A stretch of DNA of 64,000 nt from Marthasterias glacialis. Lineage: Eukaryota > Echinodermata > Asteroidea > Forcipulatida > Asteriidae. The notes under the pieces are model-generated. The model saw nothing but the letters and a program-made list of their open reading frames with translations. It made no database searches and was not told the origin of the DNA. The DNA lies in assembly GCA_911728455.2 (NCBI GenBank), contig OU452236.1:7992171-8056170 (forward strand). The letters run 5' to 3'. The position numbers and the translations under genes are program-made. This document shows positions 1 through 11,300 of the stretch, piece after piece. Position 1 is the first letter of the stretch. Each line of letters opens with the position of its first letter.

Positions 1-105
1 GATCCCAAAACTAATTTTCGTCTCATGAGACTCTGCCTAAGTATGCATAGAAATATGCTGAACGCATTTTTACCATTTTCTCGCAAATGAACTAAACCAA
101 ATATC
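1..105 (-). repeat. Dispersed repeat fragment, copy 1
   Basis: Read on the minus strand, this stretch has the same order of words as 32455-32575 on the plus strand: a CGAGAAAA block, then ATGC(A/G)TTCAGCAT, then CTTAGGCAGAG, then CTCATGAGACGA. It is a copy of a dispersed repeat cut by the window edge. The element class is unknown. Confidence 0.55.
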
Positions 106-1684
106 TTAATTTGTTGAAAGAATGGAAGCATTTACAGACACTTTGACGGTGTTGACCGGGGGCTTTAAAGAAAAAAGTGAGCAATGTATTTTCTATGAGA
201 TACTGAGTCTCCGATGCCAGTCCATCATGTTTGTCCATGCAAAAAGATTGTGGTTTAAATATGTCTATCCTACCAACCAATGCAACAGGTTTAATGGCTA
301 TTGTCAAATGAGGATTGAGGATCGAGATGGCTGGGGGAAAAAAAGGCTTACACAAACCTACATGTAGCAAAAACAAATCTTCAAATCAGCATGGAATGTC
401 CAACATTGGAAAATGTACGATTGTTATCATTAAAATGTCAGATTGAGATCAGACCATAGAAATGAACCAGAGAACCGGTACTTCGCCACCATTGCTGTCG
501 TCTATGGAGCACAAAATAATGTACCCTCGACACGCCTCGGCTGTGCCAAAATCGCTTTGAATGCGAATAAAAACAAAAACGCATGGAATGGCATGACACA
601 TCCACCACAAACCCGCTACACACTTCCATGAATGCCCTGGATGAGGACACACATTGAATTTAACACACCATATTTTTCAGGCCCTCTATTTTGATGCACC
701 GTCTACCGTTGGATTTCGGCAAATGTTGGGTTTTCCCGAGGGTACGCTATTTGAGATGCCCCAAGGAACAGCGCGGTTACACGGGGCGGTATAAGAAGTC
801 CCCGTTTATTTCTATAGATCAGACTTTGATAAGATGACAATTTTGATTATCAAAACAGTCAGCAGCCATACACTCAAAGGGTAAATGATGTCTTTAATTC
901 ACACAATGCAGCTTTAAAATAACTGATATTGCCTTTATGTCCAAGCAAGCCAACAATAGGTCGGACATTTACATGTACCTTATCAATCCAATTGTATCTT
1001 CATCAAAGTATACTCAATGTTCTGGTCATTTCCAACACTCATTAACCATTACATTCAAAAAAATATCCACCAATTCAAAAAAGATACCAAAAAAAACCAC
1101 CTCTGAAAATAAAAGCCCTCCTTTCATTTCTCTTTTTTTATGAATGAATAGTCACTGACATCCATCAATGCTGACAAGCTACATTAGCTTGCTCCCAACT
1201 GTGATTGCAAAGTAGGCAGGATTGAAAGTGTTTGTCATGTTCATATAACATGATGACTGGGTCCTTGGACATCAGGTTGTGCATGGTACAGAGACAAGGC
1301 AGATAGAATGCTGTCAATGCAAATTGCTGTTTCACCGAAAAATACATTGTTGTGCATTGTTGTGCATTTTGTGAAAATGAGGGAATGTCAATGAGCGCGG
1401 GGATACCTGCATAGGTACATGGAGGACACTTTTGTGATCATGGAAAAAGTCACAGAATCCTCCCATTTTGTAGTTGAATTTTTTGGCATGCATTTGGCAT
1501 GCTTAGTACATTATGCCTACTTCCAGATTTGCCTACTGGCAGATTGGAAATTGTAGACTCACACCATTGAAATGAAATAGCACTCTCTCAGTTTTACTGA
1601 CAAATCATAGTCTGCATGTTTGTTTCGTATGACTAGCTACCGTAATGTAACATGTTTATTGAGTATGACTAGCTTTACCTAATG

Positions 1685-1750
1685 TACTTTAAGTGGCTGG
1701 CTGGCTGCCTACCCAAAGTGGCTGGCTGCCTACCCAAAATGGCTGGCTGT
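1685..1750. repeat. Short tandem repeat, about 24-bp unit x 3
   Basis: The words GTGGCTGGCTGCCTACCCAAA recur with small changes about three times in a row. Simple minisatellite in SCAI intron 3. Confidence 0.7.
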
Positions 1751-2734
1751 CAAGAACTAAAATTATACAGGATAATGCACATGGCCTGCATAAAGTTTAG
1801 AACACATGAAGTTTAATCAATTTATGAGTTAAATCAATTTTGAAATGGATTTTTTTCTTTCTTTTTTCTTTTTTTTACACAGAATATGGGGCAATTCCAA
1901 TTCCATGGCTACTCTCATTACACTGGCTACAAATATCAGCACTCCCCTCTGAATGTTTTCTTGTGACTTTATATTTTGAAATTGAGACTAACAAACATCA
2001 ACACATTACATATACATGTACATCAAGCCATGTAAACCATTCAAATGAAAAAAAAAAAGTTGTGGTGGTTAACAGACCGTGAGTAAACTGTTGAATTTCT
2101 CATATTATGCGCATTATACCAAAATGGGCGAATCATGGAGTCTTTGGAGTAAATTTAATTGAATGGGATAAAGTGATCCAGTCGGATTAATTATTGATGA
2201 TGAAGAACCCTCCTAACAAAATTGACACATTGTCATTTGAATACATACTTTAGGTACTAATTGGATTCATGTGGCTGCTCTACGATATCAAGGGAGCATA
2301 TATCCTTGGGTGTTTAGCTGAGAGACACAAAGCGAGTGTGCACTGCAGAAAGTCTTGAGCAGTAAATGTGCAAAGTTCCAAGAAAAACAGAGTTGGAGAG
2401 TCTGCTCTCTTGTAAAATATTAAATCAAAATTTGCATGGAAACGAAAACTGATACCTTCGGGGTATTTTTCAGCACTTTTTAGTTACCCCAGCTATTCAT
2501 TACTGTTAAAAAAGAGCAATTTTCTTGCTTATGGCTTTAGGTTAGGATTGAATGATTTACGTAGGTTGCCCTGCAAGTGGATGTAAAGCCTAGTCTGAAT
2601 TGACAACTTTAGTAGTGGCCACAGTCGGATCGCTGAAAACGCTGATTCTTCAACGTTGTCTCTGTAGCCAATGGCAGTAGCCTTAGCCGAAGTCCATTGA
2701 TTCAGACATTTATGTTATTACACATTCAACAGCA

Positions 2735-2946
2735 CAATTAGCGCCGTTAACAGGATGAATAGGAAATGAGAACAAATGATCAGTTTTAGATGTGGGAGGA
2801 AAACCCCCAATGGGGGGAAAACCCACGCAATCAGGTAGGAACTGAAAACCCACTCCACATGCAAGGCCCCGGTCTGAGGTGGGATTCGAACCGGGGTCCA
2901 CAGAGGTGAAAGGCAGGGAAAGAAACCACTAAGCCAACCTGATCTC
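2735..2946 (-). repeat. tRNA-derived SINE (family A), minus strand
   Basis: On the minus strand this begins with a tRNA-like head containing GGTTGGCTTAGTGGTTTC (A-box region), CCTTTCACCTCTGTGG (anticodon-arm region resembling tRNA-Glu with TTC) and GGTTCGAATCCC (B box). A body follows with GTGGGTTTTCAGTTCC and TTTTCCTCCCACATC. Two other copies are at 22450-22700 (plus) and 5660-5835 (minus). The acceptor stem is not intact, so it is a SINE and not a working tRNA gene. Confidence 0.75.
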
Positions 2947-3048
2947 CAAGGCCTAAGAGCTACATGTATGTCCTTCTGCCAGGCACCGGTCCCTTGACAA
3001 AGACTCCCTTCACAATTACTTAGTAGGATGTATCATGTACAGTAATAC

Positions 3049-3457
3049 CAGGCTCGGAATTTCATCTTTACAGGGATGAGAGTTGATGTCTGTGAAAATT
3101 CCTACAAATGCCTTGTGGGCCTAGGTCCCCCCCCCCCTATTTTAGACCCTGAACCTCCCAGATGTTTACAGGTTTACAGACTCTGTGCATGACCCAACCA
3201 GAAACATAACACATAGTTTGGACACAATGTGGACTACTTCTCTCTCCCTGATTGCTTCGCTTCTTTCGAGAAAACTGTTCGTGCTCAAGGAGATTTTGAG
3301 AAAATCCTGATATCAGGAAAAATCACACCCCTGTCTTTGAGAGGGCAAGGTCATTTTCTTTTTTCTAAGGGAACTTCAATTGGAAAATCTTAAAGTCTAT
3401 GGGACATTTTCGAAGGGGCACCAAGGCCAAGACCAGGGCAACAGAATTCCAGGCTTG
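3049..3457 (+). repeat. CAGGCCTG-type dispersed repeat, split by an inserted element
   Basis: This belongs to a short (about 150 bp) dispersed repeat with AATTCC(A)GGC-type ends, GAGAGGGCAAGGYC, AAAATCTTAAAGTCTATGGG and GGGGCACCAAGGCCAAGACC in order. Here positions 3049-3070 and 3334-3457 form the repeat, and 3071-3333 is a separate inserted element. Confidence 0.75.
3071..3333 (-). mobile_element. hAT-like non-autonomous element, copy 1 (6-bp target duplication)
   Basis: The ends are CAGGGATGAG and, at the other side, CACCCCTG, giving short inverted termini of CAGGGRTG type. The flanks TCTTTA (3065-3070) and TCTTTG (3334-3339) look like a 6-bp target duplication with one change. The interior matches, in inverse orientation, 39694-39972 and 48143-48419. 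It carries no transposase ORF. CAGGG-type ends with short duplications are typical of hAT elements; the class is inferred. Confidence 0.75.
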
Positions 3458-4119
3458 TAATGCAATTACATGGAGTGGCATAGCCCCCTCATGAACTGGG
3501 CATTATTTCAAACTATTCACACCACAGTCTCTGTAGAAATAACGAGCGGCAAGTCTGATATAAATTGCTTTTGACTACCGTTATACATAGACATGATGGC
3601 AGTGATCCAAATTACAATGAATCGGCACTGACACAGATGATTGAACACTCAAGAACATTTTGCCTATGAGCAAAGTGTTGTCTGGAACAATTTAAAAAGC
3701 ATGCATTTTCACAAAACAGAACCAAGGATGGGCATTGTCTAGCATGCATTCAAACTTCCCTCCATGCTCATCAACATTATTACCGTAATGAACACAATAG
3801 TTCACTGCACAAACATGTTGATTATCTTCAGTGCAACAACCTTACTGTCTCGAACCATTGTATATTAAGAGTTAAAGTACGACGCAGTTACACAATAAGT
3901 ATCTAGCTTAACCCTATCAAGACCAGGCTTATTTACGGGAACTTGTGAGGGGCACACAGTGCCAATCCCCCAGAGAAAATGTACTTCTGAACAAAATAGC
4001 GTTACAGTCGAGAAAATAGAATTTGAAGACCCCAAAATCAACGTTGCTTATTTAGACTGCAGCAAATCAAAATAAGTACATGTATGATCATATTTTATTT
4101 TATTTTTTTTTAATTTTAA

Positions 4120-4265
4120 AGCAATCCACCCATTACAAGGCCCAAAGTCCACTCGAGGTGTGGGCTACAGAAGGGATAGAAACCTGCCCCAATGCGCAGA
4201 AACAAGACATGAAGAGATATAAATGCAAGTCTCTTCTCAGCACAGCTAAGAACAGGGAGGGATAA
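4120..4265 (-). repeat. Dispersed repeat, copy 1
   Basis: Read on the minus strand, this matches 63850-63985 on the plus strand. Shared words in order are AGCTGTGCTG, CTTGCATTTATATCTC, TTGTTTCTGYGCATTGGGGC, AGGTTTCTATCCCTTC and CACACCTCGAGTGG. The class is not recognised and no coding sequence is supported. Confidence 0.65.
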
Positions 4266-5244
4266 ATTAATCTGTTACGAGGACGTGAACAAAATTCCTA
4301 ATAAAACATAAGCTGTTTTCACTAAAACGTGCCCACCCAATTCGATAACATTTTCATAGGTTGGTTATATGGTATAGGCATATGTATTGATAACTAGAGG
4401 ATGGGACTGAAGTTTGTCTTCCCAAAACCAATGATGTACATATATTACCTCTTCAAAGAAGAGTTGTTTTGCAGAATGGGTCACACCTGTACAAAGTGGT
4501 TGTGATGACAGCCTCAACTGACTTAGTCATATACCTCAAAAAGTTGACAATTCAGCCTCTTTTCATGACCCAAAACCATGAGTCCACTAAAGAAACAGCT
4601 ACAGTTGAGCCATTCTTGTCACCTCCACCTTCCACACAGTTGACCGAAGGTACCCTTAACACATTCAGCTAAATTCACCACCAAGAATGCACTGTATCAA
4701 TAACTCCCAAACAAACTCAAGTGACTGTGCCCATTTATTCAAACCCGACTGAGTATACAATCCCACTGTTAATCTAATTCATTATGGTTCTGCATTCTGG
4801 AGCAACTCCATTAACCCGTTACATGTAAATCAAATCAAACCAGCCCGACGACGACGACTAGATTCATTTTTTCCCCCCCTTCTTCTTCTTCTTCTTTTTG
4901 GAGTCAGTTCCCCATGAGGAGAGGATACCGTTATTACATGTATTGGATAGCCTAGGGGCAACTGGTTACATCAACAAGTTTTCAACGGGAAATGTGTGTG
5001 AGTAATGGGGATGGGTTGCAACCAAGATGTTATTCTTGCATGGCGCCCCGCGGTAAAAATGGAATAGCTTCACCGAGCGAGTAACAGACAATGACAGTCT
5101 CATCCTTTTCATGCAGGTGCCCCACTGGCTGATTTTCTTGGAGACGGAGTGAAAGAGTGTGAAATCCAATGCAATTTTGGCTACAAAATAGCAAGTTTAA
5201 CACCGCTTAAACTTCCCCGGTCTTCATGCATGCACTAAACTTAC

Positions 5245-5331
5245 TAGTAATGGTAGTACAGCTGTCCGATCTTGGAGGCAATCTCACCGATTTGCCATCG
5301 CTTCAGGCCATAATGTGTGTCAAGGATCTGC
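5245..5331 (-). CDS. SCAI: SCAI exon 3 (last visible exon)
   Basis: This 87-bp exon has acceptor CACAG before 5331 and donor GTAAGT after 5245. It completes Arg81 and codes residues 82-109, including DTHYGLKRWQIGEIASKIGQ and LYYHY, then ends with TA of a split Tyr codon. The sequence is nearly unchanged from vertebrate SCAI. The next exon is not in the window. Confidence 0.95.
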
Positions 5332-8300
5332 CTGTGGGAATCAACAACAAAAACAGGAATTTTTTTTACCAATTTAATTTTTTCTGATAATGAAATCAAG
5401 GGATCACAAAAAGTGACCGGCATTGTAACCTAATGGCCTGAATATACCTGAGAAAAGAAGAAAATAGAGACATTTTCAGTTAATAATAATAACACACAGG
5501 CCTGATACTTCAAAGAGACAATGGTGGCATTCGCCTCCGTTGCCCCTGGTCATCACCTTGGTGCCCATAAAATGTTCCAATAGAAATTTACAATTTCCTC
5601 AAAGAAGAAAATGCCTTGGTGCCCTTGCCCTTTCAAAAATGTAGCAATCAGGCCTGAATACAAACAGTACAAGCATGTAGGAGGAAAAACCAGGCTATGT
5701 AACCAAGTATGTATAGCTACATGCACTAAAAACAAAATCCAGATTCTAGACTCTTGTTTGAGGCAGGATTCGAACCCAGTCCACAGAGGTGAAAGACAGG
5801 GATATGATACCACAACTCAACCACTTTCCCTAAGTAAATAATAAGCACTTAAAAAATGCTCACATAAATTCATACCAAACACTTGTGTGAGTCTCAATCT
5901 TGTTAAATAAAAATGTTACCTGTAATAACACCAACTGTTTTTCAACAACACAATTGATGGTGAAATGTTCATTTGTTAATTTTTATGTAAGCAGCAACTA
6001 CAGTGAATCACAATTGACATAAATCAACACACACCAACACCTCTTCTTTAATAAAATATTTTGGGCCTTCACCAGTTTTAATTATTTTCAAAGTCATACC
6101 AAATACATCACTTCAAAAAAGTTGATATTTTTTGCATCCAATTCATTAATTCAGGACAAAAATTACTGAAAAATCTAGAAAGAACTCAGGTTGATTATTT
6201 GAAGTACTGCACATTGATACTGACACTTGCAAAAAAATGTTGATATAAAGTACTCCTTTTGGGGTAGGTATGAAGGGGGGAATTTTAGAAAAAAAGGTGC
6301 TCTCTGTATAGCCTAAAACATGTTCTTCGCTACACTTTGGTGAAAAACAATTCTTCTCAGAGTACAATGCTCCTTTTTAGTATAAATTAAAGTCCATTGG
6401 GTATAGGAAACCAGGAGTCAAGTATCGAACATGACTGGCAGACTGTTGGGTCAACCACCACTTGGAAAGTCTTGGGTAAAGTGTAGAATCAGGAAGGCTA
6501 GACCATAGGGCTCTTCAGTACCACTTTAAAACGTGACTCCAATGTAAAGTATACTCATTTCTAGTCATACTGAACAACAGCAGCACTATTAGTCTGGAGA
6601 ATTTATTATCAAAACTTGTCTTTTTTTATTTTCCCGATAACCATCTTACATGTAGTTAAGCTGAGTGATTGTCGTGAGCGTTGAGGGTGTATGGGCCATA
6701 AAGATAATACAAATCAATGGTAAAATCACTACTCAGGCATAATATTTGGCCCTCGGAAAAAAAGAATAAAAAAATGTTGTTGAGTAAAAGGGCTGACCTA
6801 CATGTACACATGAGATACATGTAGGCTTAATTTTGTAAACATAGATTTAAAACCGTTCTTAAATGGTCATGTGACCACCTTTCAACTAATAGGACTGCCT
6901 AAACTCTACTAAAGTGTCTGTGGGTGTTTATGAATGTAAAACCAATAGAACACAACTGCCAAAATACATTAACTCATGATTGGTCTGAGATGAATGTGAT
7001 ACATGTACAGTGTACATACATTTATGATGTCAAGAAATCTTGTTAGAATTAAAGCATTTTTTGCAGCTTTAATGCTGAGAAGTTCGAAAGTTTATAATAC
7101 AAAAAAATGAAAAATTAATATTTGTGCCAAAATTAAGGTTTATGGCCATCTAAACACTCACGCATGATACTAATGCACTGAATCTTTTATTACCCACAGT
7201 GCAATAGCAGGTACACACCATAAGGAAACAGTTTCTGGCAATCTGATTCTGTTGTTTTTGTTGTTGTTTTCTTGAAGCTCAAGTTTTGGAATGTGGCCAA
7301 CCAGGAAATTGGCTGGATTCTCCGAGTATGCAGCAGATGCACTTACAGTAGGATGGGATTTCATCATCATCATCTCCATCATTATCATTCACATGATAGA
7401 AAAAGACTATGCATGATGATGCGTGCATTATATTTCTCCAACGTGACCATATTCTTAATTTCCACTGGAAATCTTCGACAGTCTCTCCCCTCCCCCACCC
7501 CCCAATATTTTGGTTCTTCTGTGGTGGAATTTGGACAGAATCCATGGGATTATGGCGTAGTTTTAATCTTGGAAATTGTCCGCAGGGCCGACTGACTTAG
7601 GGAGCCTGATGAGGTAGTGTTGGATTGGTTTTTGCCCTCCCTGGTGAAAGCATCTAAGATTCCCGAGATGCCTAATGTCAGTGAGTTCAGATCAGAAAAG
7701 CTTTGGATTTACAGGGGTTTTAGTTTGCCAAAGAAGGGCTAATATTTCCTAAGAAGATTAGTTGCCACAAAGAGCCCCCTGTGGCAACCGTTAATTATGT
7801 TTTGTATGAAAATCATTTTCCAGTGGCAGATCTTTGCTTATAAAATATATTGTTCAGAGTGCAATTTGTTTTGTTAAAAAAAAATAATAATAAATAAACT
7901 AGACATGTAGTGTTTCAAACTATGTTCAGGTTTTCAACAGTATTAAGTTTTCTGATGATGTCATGCTTTTCATGAAACACCCGCTCCTTAGTGTTTGACT
8001 CCAAAGTAGGGCCTCAAGTGGATACTTTTGCTACTTTAGTTTAAACAGGAAGACATTGTCAAATTGTTATAATTTTCAAGACTTTTGTTTGACGTACAGT
8101 TCTGGAGAAGTTTTTTTTTTAGTGATCATTCATGAGTGTTGATGTTGGTATGAAAACCTTTGCCGAAACACTGAGAAGAAGGAGGGTGTGGAATTAATAA
8201 TAATAATGATAATTTCAAAGAGGTGTTCGGTTGGTGCCTGAAAACATAACAAAAATTGCATAGCCATAATCATACAAATTGGAGTGGGGTTTTTTTTTGT

Positions 8301-11300
8301 GCCCCTGTAATGATCATCAAATTAAAAACCATACATGTTTGTAGAGCCAAAGTAATTTCAACAATCGACACTATAAATCTATTACCCAGCGCTTGATCAA
8401 TGAAAACTGAAAAGTACTTAAGTATGTCAAACACAGGATCTGCAAAGTCTTGCTCGTTTTTCATAATGATGTCTATACAACAAAAGGTGTACCCTTGACT
8501 AAGACTTGGCACACACAATAATGCATGCCTTCTCCACTCTTAATGTTTCCATGGTCACCCTCTTCAACCAACCTACAAGATACAAATACATAAAACATGT
8601 ACATGTACATGTGTACTCATGTATTCCAACATCAACTAATGCTACATATGTACATGTACAGTTGAAGGGCTTATGTCTTTCCAGAGCTATTTAAATATTC
8701 ATTTTGCCATGTAAACCTAGTACATGGTACAGTAATTCACAATGTAAGGTGGACACACAGAATTCTTCAAGGTATTTTTTGTATGCAATACTTGATTTTC
8801 TTAACTTTAACCCATTTGTCTACATATCCTGTCCGAAAGAGTGGAAATAATCATCTCTCACTTAAGTCCTTGAACTTTAATGCATATAAAGACAGGACCT
8901 TCCCCGGCTTTGCAATGGAACGGATTACTCTATACATTCTAATGGACGGAAATCCATCTGCCGTAAAGTTAACTGTAATACTTCTTATGGAGATTTATGC
9001 CTTTTGCCACTCTCTCTCATTCTTACCAATTTATTCTAAATCTCTCCGGTATCATAAAGACTTGTACTTCAATTTCAATTTGAAGCTGGCGGCAGACTAC
9101 AGTTGAATGCCACAACTTCCTGACCATGAAAAACCTGGTTTGCAGATTCTGTGTCGACAACTCCTGGATGATGATCCTGTCGCCTTTTCTTTTGAGGAAT
9201 TAAGTACCAAACGTTGACTGCACACGTAAGATGAGCACAATATGTTTCAACATGTAACACCTCCTTTCCCTGATCACATTAAGGTATCGTGCAATGGGAC
9301 AATAAACAGCACCGCAGCTGTGCCCCATAAATCTATCAATTTCCTTTTAAATAATAAATTATTTGATTCTTTCTTCAAGCGGAGGATGTCCTTCTCCTTT
9401 GTAATCATAATTAGCAGTTACAAAAAGTACTGGTATTGTTTTAATGAGGTGTTTATCATACGATTCTAGAATCAGGGAACTCAAAAACACATGAAGACAT
9501 TGAGATATTTTAACATGAACTTTTCTTAATTTGCATTCCTTGTCCATTCAGCAACGCTTTCTTGCCTGGTTCCAGTTTCGGCCATTACACTTTGAACGGG
9601 CCATACCTGATGAAAACAACCAAGATCAGCCTTTGCAAATGCACTTAGACATCATGTTTCCAAATAATTGCATAGATTAGGCTCGTACACAGACCAGCTC
9701 AGACATTCATTAGCGTTCTGCAGGAGCCACGAGCGTACATTTGGTGTTGCCACTTACATCCTGGGGGTCCGAACCCGAGCTGCTCTCTCCCCGGAAGGGA
9801 TCTCGCAAAGGAAAAACAACGAGCGTCAATTTTCGTGAAATAATGAGAAAGTGTGGATGGGCGGGGATGATTCTTACCCCTCTGGCTGTAATGTGATTTG
9901 AATAAAACGAAGAAGAGGTTCAGGTGAATGTGTGCCACCCTTGATGAAGGCCCAGGTATCTTCTCCAGTTTTATCGCCTCGTGCTAAAAAAAGTACGTAG
10001 GATATCAAATCCATCTTCACTTAGTCATTAGAGAACTGAGTTAGAATTTTTAAAAGAAGAACTGAAGACGATTAATTGTGTATACTAAAATAATGTATTC
10101 CTTTATTGGATCTGTAATATGCAAATTAGTTTTTTAAAATTCAATATTTACAAGTAAAGTCTATGACAATTTTTGATTTACATTTCAGGCAAGAATACCA
10201 CAGTATCCCGGGGGAATGAAGATCCTGCATATTGTCTAAACAGTAAATCCAAACATTTTTTGGTCTACTTTGAGTCTGTAAATTTTTTTTAGGAATATTG
10301 TGCAACGTTTTGTTTTAGAAGATAAGAACTACCAATCTGCATAAAACAAATATTATCATATAGGTGAATTTATATATGCTGTGTTTTTTTTATTTACAAA
10401 TCTCCTGAATGAATTTCTTTTGACTTAATATATTATTAGCAATACTAGTACGGCACATGTAAGTCATGTGCATTAGGGTTCATGTTCCCTCTGTGAATAT
10501 AGTGAATAAGTCTACATGTATTTCTGTCTTCAAAATGTACACTTTGAAGATGCATTACAGTTTAAAGATATTTCATTTTGCAAAGAGGATTTCCATAGGA
10601 GAATCTTTAAATTCTAGGGGAAATTTGTTTGAAGGGCACCAAGACCGGGGCAACAGAGGCCATGGCTTCCAGGGCCTTTGTTTAATCCCAGGCCTAACAG
10701 GCACATGATTGGCTTTGGCAGAATACAATCTTTTCTATCATCTACAGTAGTCCTTATTCATAAAAGTACCGCATACAACTAACCTGTGAAAGTTCCCCAA
10801 AATTAGGATGTGCTTTCATTGTTTGTATTGCTTTTCTTTATTATTTTATTTGTCCACTTGACCTTTTTATAATAATATAAATTGTTAAAAGTGTATATTG
10901 TATGATTATGGCCAAATAGAGAATAAGAATAAGAATGTTTTCAACAATAATAATGAATAATGGTTTATGAGTTTTTTTATGTTCATACATGTAAGGCAAT
11001 GAGGGTTTGGGTACAATTAATTTTATTTGCACATCGTATCATTTCTGACAGAAATGACATTTGGTACTTAGGCCTATGTCACGTCTATTGACTCCATTCA
11101 CTTGACGTCATCACCATGATATAGCTTGGGTCTGCCATTTTGAAAGTCAGGTTCCTGTGTGTTACTGTGCAGGGCGCATCTTAGGCAACCTGCATCCGGT
11201 TAGACGCATGCTCTTCACAGTAATTTGACTCCCAAAATGGTAGTCCATGGCAGAGAGTACATGTAGCTGTGTGCGTGTTATGTCACTGCAAGGGTTCAAT

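Larger units (their letters stand above)
1..5244 (-). other. SCAI intron 3 (partial, runs off the window)
   Basis: This is the stretch downstream of SCAI exon 3 on the minus strand. I looked on the minus strand for the next SCAI coding segment (the part following LYYHYY in the family) and did not find it, so exon 4 probably lies beyond the left edge. The stretch holds a tRNA-type SINE (2735-2946), a repeat split by a hAT-like element (3049-3457), a MITE-like fragment near 3985-4080, a dispersed repeat at 4120-4265 and a short (TTC)n tract near 4880. Nothing coding is supported. Confidence 0.6.

Noticed and set aside
1..5244. SCAI exon 4
   Set aside because: No minus-strand segment resembling the continuation after LYYHYY was found. 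Minus-strand frames at 438-650 and 1165-1347 do not resemble SCAI.
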